DNA of 64,000 nt from VRUE01 sp963702575 (GTDB lineage Bacteria; Actinomycetota; Thermoleophilia; Solirubrobacterales; 70-9): assembly GCA_963702575.1 (NCBI GenBank), contig CAVPCU010000005.1:1-64000 (forward strand). Reading direction: 5' to 3'. The notes beneath the pieces were generated by a model. That model was not told the origin of the DNA. It did not search any database and was given only the letters and a program-made list of their open reading frames with translations. A program made the translations under genes and the position numbers. Shown one piece after another: positions 42,631 through 50,625 of this stretch. Position 1 is the first letter of the stretch. Each line of letters begins with the position of its first letter.

Positions 42631-45600
42631 TGATAGCCCGCTCCAAAACCCGCTTCCTAGTCCTACTCATAACGGGCCTTGCGACCTTCTCGGTGGCTTC
42701 GGCGTTCGCAGCGAACCAAGTGAGCAAGAAGTCAGTTGGACTGCCAGCTCAGGTTAAGAGATGCGACAAGAAGTTCTCAGGCAAGAGCCAGAGGCAACGC
42801 AAAGCCAGGAAGCGCTGCATCGCAAGAGCCAAGGAAAGCTCCGAAGGCGGGAGCCATAAAGGCGACGGCAGCCCTACTGGTTCACCGGGATCTGTTCCTC
42901 CGCCAGCGCAGACTCCATCGCCCACCCCGACCCCAAGCCCGGGTCCCAGTCCCCCGCCAGCTCCGACGGTTCCCGACACGGCGATCGACTCCGCCCCTGC
43001 TGGTCCGATCGCCCAGCGCGACGTCAGCGTCTCCTTCCACTCCAATCCATCCGGCGCTTCCTTCCAGTGCAGCCTCAACGGCGCCGCCTGGTCCTCCTGT
43101 TCGAGTCCCGCCCACTACAGCTCCCTCGCCGACGGGCCCTATGAATTCGCCGTGCGAGCGGGCGGAGGCGAAGGCTTCGACCAGACCCCGGCGACCGCCT
43201 CCTTCAAAGTCGAGGTGACCCCGCCGCAGACTACGATCACGAGTGCCCCAAGCGGCCGCATCCCCACCGGCGCCGTCTCGATCGAATTCTCCTCCGACGA
43301 GTCCGGTTCGACCTTCGAATGCAGCCTCGATGGTGCCGCCTTCTCCTCCTGCGCCTCGCCCTACGAACTCTCCAGCCCCGTGCCCGGTCCTCACGACCTC
43401 AAGGTGCGCGCCGTAAACGGCGCAATGGTCGTCGACCCGAGTCCGCCCAGCGCCAAATGGAGTTCGGTCGAGCCCCGCCACGACCTCTGCGGCTCGATCT
43501 CCCACGACACGACGATCGGACCGGACTACGCCAGTGTCTACACCCTCGACAACTGCACCCTCAATGTCCCGTCGGGAGTGACGTTGACGGTCGCGCCGGG
43601 CACGGTGGTCAAGTCCAGCGGCGGCGCCACGTGCGCGACCTATGAGTGCTCGATCTCGGTCGAGGGTACCCTCGACGCGATCGGCACGGCCTCCGAACCG
43701 GTCACGTTCACCTCGATCAACGACGACTCCGTCGGCGGCGACACCAGCCGCGAAGAAGAAGAACCCAAAGCGGGGGACTGGCGGGGTATTGCGGCTGTGG
43801 ACCCGGGCGCGACGCTCGACATTGAGCACGCGACCATCGCCTATGCGCTCTTGGCGGTACAAACGATCAACTCGGGTGCGGTCACGCTGAACGACGACCA
43901 GATCAACGAAGCAGACAGTGGCGTGTCCTCGCCCAACAGTGGGGCTGGGGCGCCGATCACGGTGGCGAACAACTCGATCGACGGTGGCATTGACCTCAAC
44001 TGCCCGCTCTCCTTGACGGTCACCGGCAATACCATCACCGGTGAACCGACCGTCGACGGTCGGGGCATCGAAGACTTTTGCAACGCAGCCGGGAGCGCCG
44101 TCGAAAGCGTCGTCGATATCGCCAACAACCACGTGACGATCCCCACCGACGACGGCGGTTCGCCCGCGATCAGCGTGGCGGCCGCGAACCTCAACTTCGC
44201 TGCGCTTGCGAGCAACACGATCGTGGCTCCCTCGGCGTCCGATGCGATTGCCGTTGACGGCGAGGTCAACGCGTCTCAGGCGATGCCCGCCACTCCGTTC
44301 CCTTGGGAGATCACTGGCGGCGACGTCGCCGTGGATGTCCCGTCGGGAGTGACGTTGACGGTCGCGCCGGGCACGGTGGTCAAGTCCAGCGGCGGCGCCA
44401 CGTGCGCGACCTATGAGTGCTCGATCTCGGTCGAGGGTACCCTCGACGCGATCGGCACGGCCTCCGAACCGGTCACGTTCACCTCGATCAACGACGACTC
44501 CGTCGGCGGCGACACCAGCCGCGAAGAAGAAGAACCCAAAGCGGGGGACTGGCGGGGTATTGCGGCTGTGGACCCGGGCGCGACGCTCGACATTGAGCAC
44601 GCGACCATCGCCTATGCGCTCTTGGCGGTACAAACGATCAACTCGGGTGCGGTCACGCTGAACGACGACCAGATCAACGAAGCAGACAGTGGCGTGTCCT
44701 CGCCCAACAGTGGGGCTGGGGCGCCGATCACGGTGGCGAACAACTCGATCGACGGTGGCATTGACCTCAACTGCCCGCTCTCCTTGACGGTCACCGGCAA
44801 TACCATCACCGGTGAACCGACCGTCGACGGTCGGGGCATCGAAGACTTTTGCAACGCAGCCGGGAGCGCCGTCGAAAGCGTCGTCGATATCGCCAACAAC
44901 CACGTGACGATCCCCACCGACGACGGCGGTTCGCCCGCGATCAGCGTGGCGGCCGCGAACCTCAACTTCGCTGCGCTTGCGAGCAACACGATCGTGGCTC
45001 CCTCGGCGTCCGATGCGATTGCCGTTGACGGCGAGGTCAACGCGTCTCAGGCGATGCCCGCCACTCCGTTCCCTTGGGAGATCACTGGCGGCGACGTCGC
45101 CGTGGATGTCCCGTCGGGAGTGACGTTGACGGTCGCGCCGGGCACGGTGGTCAAGTCCAGCGGCGGCGCCACGTGCGCGACCTATGAGTGCTCGATCTCG
45201 GTCGAGGGTACCCTCGACGCGATCGGCACGGCCTCCGAACCGGTCACGTTCACCTCGATCAACGACGACTCCGTCGGCGGCGACACCAGCCGCGAAGAAG
45301 AAGAACCCAAAGCGGGGGACTGGCGGGGTATTGCGGCTGTGGACCCGGGCGCGACGCTCGACATTGAGCACGCGACCATCGCCTATGCGCTCTTGGCGGT
45401 ACAAACGATCAACTCGGGTGCGGTCACGCTGAACGACGACCAGATCAACGAAGCAGACAGTGGCGTGTCCTCGCCCAACAGTGGGGCTGGGGCGCCGATC
45501 ACGGTGGCGAACAACTCGATCGACGGTGGCATTGACCTCAACTGCCCGCTCTCCTTGACGGTCACCGGCAATACCATCACCGGTGAACCGACCGTCGACG

Positions 45601-46580
45601 GTCGGGGCATCGAAGACTTTTGCAACGCAGCCGGGAGCGCCGTCGAAAGCGTCGTCGATATCGCCAACAACCACGTGACGATCCCCACCGACGACGGCGG
45701 TTCGCCCGCGATCAGCGTGGCGGCCGCGAACCTCAACTTCGCTGCGCTTGCGAGCAACACGATCGTGGCTCCCTCGGCGTCCGATGCGATTGCCGTTGAC
45801 GGCGAGGTCAACGCGTCTCAGGCGATGCCCGCCACTCCGTTCCCTTGGGAGATCACTGGCGGCGACGTCGCCGTGGATGTCCCGTCGGGAGTGACGTTGA
45901 CGGTCGCGCCGGGCACGGTGGTCAAGTCCAGCGGCGGCGCCACGTGCGCGACCTATGAGTGCTCGATCTCGGTCGAGGGTACCCTCGACGCGATCGGCAC
46001 GGCCTCCGAACCGGTCACGTTCACCTCGATCAACGACGACTCCGTCGGCGGGACGACGGGCAGCGGCGAACCCGAAGCAGGGGACTGGGCAGGAATCTAC
46101 TTCGCTGATGTCGAGAACGTCGAACTCAACCGCCTCGACATCCGCTACGCCACGGCAGCGATCGATTTCGGACTTTTGGATACGGCAACCATCAGCGACA
46201 GCGATTTCGTCTACAACGATGCTGCCATTGCCGTAGGCGGAACCGCAGACGATGATCCCGCTCTGGGGGCCCTCGCCTGTGTGCCGCCATATCTTTCGTT
46301 TGTAACTGTCTCAAACGACTGGTTCGGAAAGTACGGTTATCCAGCACCAGATATCGACATATCGAGCGTGATCGGCGCAATTCTGCCCGATGAATACAGC
46401 TCTCTTTTTGGTGCAGCGTCCAGCTTCACCAAAGTGAGTACATCGTTTGGCGGGGACAATACGGTTCCGTTCTCGATTTACTCTTGCCCCGAGCTTCTCA
46501 TCCCGCCTATTCCGGTTACTCCTGTGATCCTCACCGGAACTCCAATGGCTCCTCTGTATCCGGATCCGGAGGCCGAATGA
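42627..46580 (+). CDS. Surface cassette protein 2 (exported Ig/beta-helix protein with 771-bp repeats)
   Basis: 1317 aa from ATG 42627, which overlaps the gene 1 stop. Signal segment: RFLVLLITGLATFSVASAFA. It has the same N-terminal module (RCDKKFSGKSQRQRKARKRC), Pro/Ser linker and two Ig-like domains (FQCSLNGAAWSSC, FECSLDGAAFSSC) as gene 1. Then three identical 257-aa beta-helix units and part of a fourth (each starting near VPSGVTLTVAPGTVVKSSGG and containing FTSINDDSVGGDTSREEEEP). The C-terminus is unique, hydrophobic and Pro-rich (ELLIPPIPVTPVILTG), lacking the Cys module of genes 1 and 3. Confidence 0.85.
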   Translation: MMIARSKTRFLVLLITGLATFSVASAFAANQVSKKSVGLPAQVKRCDKKFSGKSQRQRKARKRCIARAKESSEGGSHKGDGSPTGSPGSVPPPAQTPSPTPTPSPGPSPPPAPTVPDTAIDSAPAGPIAQRDVSVSFHSNPSGASFQCSLNGAAWSSCSSPAHYSSLADGPYEFAVRAGGGEGFDQTPATASFKVEVTPPQTTITSAPSGRIPTGAVSIEFSSDESGSTFECSLDGAAFSSCASPYELSSPVPGPHDLKVRAVNGAMVVDPSPPSAKWSSVEPRHDLCGSISHDTTIGPDYASVYTLDNCTLNVPSGVTLTVAPGTVVKSSGGATCATYECSISVEGTLDAIGTASEPVTFTSINDDSVGGDTSREEEEPKAGDWRGIAAVDPGATLDIEHATIAYALLAVQTINSGAVTLNDDQINEADSGVSSPNSGAGAPITVANNSIDGGIDLNCPLSLTVTGNTITGEPTVDGRGIEDFCNAAGSAVESVVDIANNHVTIPTDDGGSPAISVAAANLNFAALASNTIVAPSASDAIAVDGEVNASQAMPATPFPWEITGGDVAVDVPSGVTLTVAPGTVVKSSGGATCATYECSISVEGTLDAIGTASEPVTFTSINDDSVGGDTSREEEEPKAGDWRGIAAVDPGATLDIEHATIAYALLAVQTINSGAVTLNDDQINEADSGVSSPNSGAGAPITVANNSIDGGIDLNCPLSLTVTGNTITGEPTVDGRGIEDFCNAAGSAVESVVDIANNHVTIPTDDGGSPAISVAAANLNFAALASNTIVAPSASDAIAVDGEVNASQAMPATPFPWEITGGDVAVDVPSGVTLTVAPGTVVKSSGGATCATYECSISVEGTLDAIGTASEPVTFTSINDDSVGGDTSREEEEPKAGDWRGIAAVDPGATLDIEHATIAYALLAVQTINSGAVTLNDDQINEADSGVSSPNSGAGAPITVANNSIDGGIDLNCPLSLTVTGNTITGEPTVDGRGIEDFCNAAGSAVESVVDIANNHVTIPTDDGGSPAISVAAANLNFAALASNTIVAPSASDAIAVDGEVNASQAMPATPFPWEITGGDVAVDVPSGVTLTVAPGTVVKSSGGATCATYECSISVEGTLDAIGTASEPVTFTSINDDSVGGTTGSGEPEAGDWAGIYFADVENVELNRLDIRYATAAIDFGLLDTATISDSDFVYNDAAIAVGGTADDDPALGALACVPPYLSFVTVSNDWFGKYGYPAPDIDISSVIGAILPDEYSSLFGAASSFTKVSTSFGGDNTVPFSIYSCPELLIPPIPVTPVILTGTPMAPLYPDPEAE
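43564..46051 (+). repeat. Three perfect 771-bp tandem repeats plus a 175-bp partial copy
   Basis: Units 43564-44334, 44335-45105 and 45106-45876, then 45877-46051. Every position I compared is identical, including synonymous sites, and antisense frames repeat with exactly the same spacing. 771 = 257 codons, so copy-number change keeps the frame. Beta-helix unit including NSGAVTLNDDQINEADSG. Confidence 0.93.
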
Positions 46581-49500
46581 GCCGATTCGTACGCCAACTC
46601 AAGTTGGGGACGTGTGCTCCCGACCCGGAGCTTGAGCACGCTCGAGGCCGGAGGGCTCCCGGTTTTCGCATCTTGGCTGTCTTGCTGACCTTGCTCCTTG
46701 GCAGCGCAACAGTCGTTACGGTGACCGCCGCCGCTCCGCCCACGAATGAGCCGCGGGCCAGGAACTCCGCATCCAGCCTGGCGGGCAAGGTCAAGCAGTG
46801 CGACAGGAAGTTCTCGGGCAAGAGCCGGAGGCAGCGCAGGGCCAGGCAGCGCTGCATCGCGAAGGCCAGGGAAGCAGCCAAAGGCGGGGGCCATAAGGAT
46901 CACGGCAGCCCACCAGGTTCGCCAGGATCCACTCCGCCCTCAGCGCCGACTCTATCGCCCACCCCGACCCCAAGCCCGGGTCCCAGTCCCCCGCCGAGCC
47001 CGACCGTCCCCGACACGGCGATCGACTCCGCTCCCTCCGGTCCGATCGCCCAGCGCGACGTTGGCATCTCCTTCCACTCCGACCCTTCCGGTGCTTCCTT
47101 CCAATGCAGCCTCAACGGCGCCGCCTGGTCGGCTTGCTCGAGCCCCGCCCACTACAGCTCCCTTGCCGACGGCTCCTATGAATTCGCCGTGCGGGCCGTT
47201 GAAGGGGAGAGCGTGGATCCGACGCCGGCGACCGCCTCCTTCAAGGTCGAGACGACCCCGCCGCAGACCACGATTACCAGCGCCCCCGGTGGCCGCATCC
47301 CGACCGGAGCCGTCTCGGTTGACTTCTCCTCCAACGAGACCGACTCGACCTTCGAATGCAGCCTCGACGGAGCCTCCTACGCCTCTTGCGTCTCGCCCTA
47401 TGAACTCCCGGACCTCGCGCCGGGCCCCCACAACCTTGAGGTGCGCGCGGTCAACGGCGCCGGAGTCGTCGATCCGAGCCCCTCCAGCGCCAACTGGAGC
47501 TCTGCCGAAGGTCGGCATGACCTCTGCGGTGCGATCTCTCACGACACGGCGATCGGGCCGGATTACGCGGGGGTCTACGTGATCACTTGCGAAGTAGAGG
47601 TCCCAGAAGGAAAGACCCTGGTGATCGAACCTGGAGCAATCGTCAAGGCGGAAGACGGGACGAGCCTCTCCGTCCACGGCACCCTCAACGCGATCGGCAC
47701 CGCCGCCCAGCCGATCACCTTCACCTCGATCAACGACAACTCGATCGGCGGCACCACCGGCTCGGGCTCTCCACATGCCGGTGACTGGCGGGGGATCGCC
47801 ACCCTCGGCGAACACGGCTCGATCGACCTCGAGCACGCCAGCCTCAGCTACGCGCAGACCGCGGTTCAGGCATACGCATATGGCGAAGGCTCCGCCGTGG
47901 TTAAGAACAACACGTTCAGCTCGCAAAGCAGCGGGGCGGCCTGGATCAATGGGGCTGCCTCACCGGCGCTGCAGGGCAACTCCTCAACCGACTCCGGCGA
48001 AGGCCAGCCGGCCTTTATGGTGAGCAGCTCCTCGCTCGACGCTGACCTGCTGGGCGCCAACAGCGCGACCGGCAACGGCATCCCGGTGGTCAAGCTGGGC
48101 GGCGTCCTAGGCAAGAGCTCGACGCTGCCGGCCGAGCCGGCGGCGTGGGCGCTCGGGTGGGTAAACGGCGGCCGCGAAGAACTGGAAGTGCCAGAAGGCA
48201 AGACCCTCACGGTCGCCCCCGGCGCGGTGTTCAAGAGCGAACAGGGAGGGCTCTGCGCCTACAACGTCGGCTGCGCCCTCTCCGTCCACGGCACCCTCAA
48301 CGCGATCGGCACCGCCGCCCAGCCGATCACCTTCACCTCGATCAACGACAACTCGATCGGCGGCACCACCGGCTCGGGCTCTCCACATGCCGGTGACTGG
48401 CGGGGGATCGCCACCCTCGGCGAACACGGCTCGATCGACCTCGAGCACGCCAGCCTCAGCTACGCGCAGACCGCGGTTCAGGCATACGCATATGGCGAAG
48501 GCTCCGCCGTGGTTAAGAACAACACGTTCAGCTCGCAAAGCAGCGGGGCGGCCTGGATCAATGGGGCTGCCTCACCGGCGCTGCAGGGCAACTCCTCAAC
48601 CGACTCCGGCGAAGGCCAGCCGGCCTTTATGGTGAGCAGCTCCTCGCTCGACGCTGACCTGCTGGGCGCCAACAGCGCGACCGGCAACGGCATCCCGGTG
48701 GTCAAGCTGGGCGGCGTCCTAGGCAAGAGCTCGACGCTGCCGGCCGAGCCGGCGGCGTGGGCGCTCGGGTGGGTAAACGGCGGCCGCGAAGAACTGGAAG
48801 TGCCAGAAGGCAAGACCCTCACGGTCGCCCCCGGCGCGGTGTTCAAGAGCGAACAGGGAGGGCTCTGCGCCTACAACGTCGGCTGCGCCCTCTCCGTCCA
48901 CGGCACCCTCAACGCGATCGGCACCGCCGCCCAGCCGATCACCTTCACCTCGATCAACGACAACTCGATCGGCGGCACCACCGGCTCGGGCTCTCCACAT
49001 GCCGGTGACTGGCGGGGGATCGCCACCCTCGGCGAACACGGCTCGATCGACCTCGAGCACGCCAGCCTCAGCTACGCGCAGACCGCGGTTCAGGCATACG
49101 CATATGGCGAAGGCTCCGCCGTGGTTAAGAACAACACGTTCAGCTCGCAAAGCAGCGGGGCGGCCTGGATCAATGGGGCTGCCTCACCGGCGCTGCAGGG
49201 CAACTCCTCAACCGACTCCGGCGAAGGCCAGCCGGCCTTTATGGTGAGCAGCTCCTCGCTCGACGCTGACCTGCTGGGCGCCAACAGCGCGACCGGCAAC
49301 GGCATCCCGGTGGTCAAGCTGGGCGGCGTCCTAGGCAAGAGCTCGACGCTGCCGGCCGAGCCGGCGGCGTGGGCGCTCGGGTGGGTAAACGGCGGCCGCG
49401 AAGAACTGGAAGTGCCAGAAGGCAAGACCCTCACGGTCGCCCCCGGCGCGGTGTTCAAGAGCGAACAGGGAGGGCTCTGCGCCTACAACGTCGGCTGCGC

Positions 49501-50323
49501 CCTCTCCGTCCACGGCACCCTCAACGCGATCGGCACCGCCGCCCAGCCGATCACCTTCACCTCGATCAACGACAACTCGATCGGCGGCACCACCGGCTCG
49601 GGCTCTCCACATGCCGGTGACTGGCGGGGGATCGCCACCCTCGGCGAACACGGCTCGATCGACCTCGAGCACGCCAGCCTCAGCTACGCGCAGACCGCGG
49701 TTCAGGCATACGGCCAAGGCCACAACGCAGTGAGGGGAACGCTTAATCACAACCTCTCGGATATCCAAGCGTGCAGCTGGAATAGCGAATCCTGCACCGT
49801 TGACGCTGCCTACGTCGACTGGGGTATGGCAGGTGGCCCAACGAGCCCCGAACTTGTTTGCGGAGCGGTGACGATCTCTCCTTACCTCTACGAAGGCACC
49901 GCCCACGAAGACGGCTCGGGATCGGAGAACTGTGATGGCTCGCCTACGCCCTGGGACGAATTGCACAGCGGACAGGAGGCGTTCAATGCAGGTGTTGCAA
50001 ACGCCGAGAGCCTTTGCGCTGAACTTGAAGAAGATGTCTGCGAAGTCATCAACTCCGCCTTCAACTGCCTTTCGGCCGCATTCGACCTCGGAGCGAGCCA
50101 ACTTCCCTTTGCTTTGCCCAATCCGTTTTCGGGGGGCGTCTCGGGTTCGGATTGGAAAAGCGCCGCAACGACTGTCGGCTCAACCGGAGCGAAGTGGCTG
50201 AGCGACTCGGCTGATCCCGTGGTTGCCGACATCGGCAAGGTCGCATCGCGAGGATTTCAGATTCTCGGCGTTGCCGGCACCTTCATCAGCTTGGCTAACG
50301 CGTACAACCAATGCGCTCCATGA
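46577..50323 (+). CDS. Surface cassette protein 3 (exported Ig/beta-helix protein with 612-bp repeats)
   Basis: 1248 aa from ATG 46577, overlapping the gene 2 stop as ATGA. Signal segment: RILAVLLTLLLGSATVVTVT. Basic module SSLAGKVKQCDRKFSGKSRR, Pro/Ser linker and the two Ig-like domains (FQCSLNGAAWSACSSP; FECSLDGASYASCVSPYE) as before. Then about 3.3 beta-helix units of 204 aa (VPEGKTLTVAPGAVFKSEQG, FTSINDNSIGGTTGSGSPHA, NNTFSSQSSGAAWINGAASP). The end is the Cys helical module shared with gene 1 (ESLCAELEEDVCEVINSAFN, FNCLSA, YNQCAP). Confidence 0.85.
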   Translation: MSRFVRQLKLGTCAPDPELEHARGRRAPGFRILAVLLTLLLGSATVVTVTAAAPPTNEPRARNSASSLAGKVKQCDRKFSGKSRRQRRARQRCIAKAREAAKGGGHKDHGSPPGSPGSTPPSAPTLSPTPTPSPGPSPPPSPTVPDTAIDSAPSGPIAQRDVGISFHSDPSGASFQCSLNGAAWSACSSPAHYSSLADGSYEFAVRAVEGESVDPTPATASFKVETTPPQTTITSAPGGRIPTGAVSVDFSSNETDSTFECSLDGASYASCVSPYELPDLAPGPHNLEVRAVNGAGVVDPSPSSANWSSAEGRHDLCGAISHDTAIGPDYAGVYVITCEVEVPEGKTLVIEPGAIVKAEDGTSLSVHGTLNAIGTAAQPITFTSINDNSIGGTTGSGSPHAGDWRGIATLGEHGSIDLEHASLSYAQTAVQAYAYGEGSAVVKNNTFSSQSSGAAWINGAASPALQGNSSTDSGEGQPAFMVSSSSLDADLLGANSATGNGIPVVKLGGVLGKSSTLPAEPAAWALGWVNGGREELEVPEGKTLTVAPGAVFKSEQGGLCAYNVGCALSVHGTLNAIGTAAQPITFTSINDNSIGGTTGSGSPHAGDWRGIATLGEHGSIDLEHASLSYAQTAVQAYAYGEGSAVVKNNTFSSQSSGAAWINGAASPALQGNSSTDSGEGQPAFMVSSSSLDADLLGANSATGNGIPVVKLGGVLGKSSTLPAEPAAWALGWVNGGREELEVPEGKTLTVAPGAVFKSEQGGLCAYNVGCALSVHGTLNAIGTAAQPITFTSINDNSIGGTTGSGSPHAGDWRGIATLGEHGSIDLEHASLSYAQTAVQAYAYGEGSAVVKNNTFSSQSSGAAWINGAASPALQGNSSTDSGEGQPAFMVSSSSLDADLLGANSATGNGIPVVKLGGVLGKSSTLPAEPAAWALGWVNGGREELEVPEGKTLTVAPGAVFKSEQGGLCAYNVGCALSVHGTLNAIGTAAQPITFTSINDNSIGGTTGSGSPHAGDWRGIATLGEHGSIDLEHASLSYAQTAVQAYGQGHNAVRGTLNHNLSDIQACSWNSESCTVDAAYVDWGMAGGPTSPELVCGAVTISPYLYEGTAHEDGSGSENCDGSPTPWDELHSGQEAFNAGVANAESLCAELEEDVCEVINSAFNCLSAAFDLGASQLPFALPNPFSGGVSGSDWKSAATTVGSTGAKWLSDSADPVVADIGKVASRGFQILGVAGTFISLANAYNQCAP
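47665..49712 (+). repeat. Three perfect 612-bp tandem repeats plus a 212-bp partial copy
   Basis: Units 47665-48276, 48277-48888 and 48889-49500, then 49501-49712. 612 = 204 codons, frame-preserving. The first unit has a different upstream flank (alternative first coil), the last breaks off at caggcatacg before the unique C-terminal part. Confidence 0.93.
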
Positions 50324-50625
50324 GCGCGGTCTCGTGACCGAGCTCATCCGGTTCGTCCTCATCCGGTTCGTCGCCACAGGGACCCGCGCCGCCACGCCGC
50401 TTCGCCCCGGAGCCTCCGGACAGTCCGAGTCGGCAACGCCCCTACGGGGCTGAAAATGACCGGCTACCGCGTTTGAACAGACCCCTTGTATCCGGATCCT
50501 CACCGTCCCGAAAAGCGAGCAGACTATACGCACCTCTACGGAGCTAGATAGTCACACATAGCCGCCGATAGTCACCGATTAACACACTCCCCTTGAGGTG
50601 TGGATCTGCCGGCGCTACGTTCGCC
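50324..50625. other. Junction region with short direct repeats, candidate oriT/left end of the mobile element
   Basis: No gene. gatagtcac occurs twice 20 bp apart (50547-50555 and 50567-50575), just upstream of the relaxase, where MobF systems usually have oriT. tgtatccggatcc (50486) also occurs near the end of cassette gene 2 (46555). Element boundary not resolved. Confidence 0.3.

Noticed and set aside
42882..45674. 930-aa minus-strand open frame over cassette gene 2
   Set aside because: It is the antisense shadow of the 771-bp repeats: composition is Arg/Asp/Val-biased, it has no motif, and the sense frame has a signal peptide and known-type domains.
43564..49712. CRISPR-like interpretation of the repeats
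   Set aside because: Units are 771 and 612 bp, contiguous, coding and without spacers; no cas gene is present.
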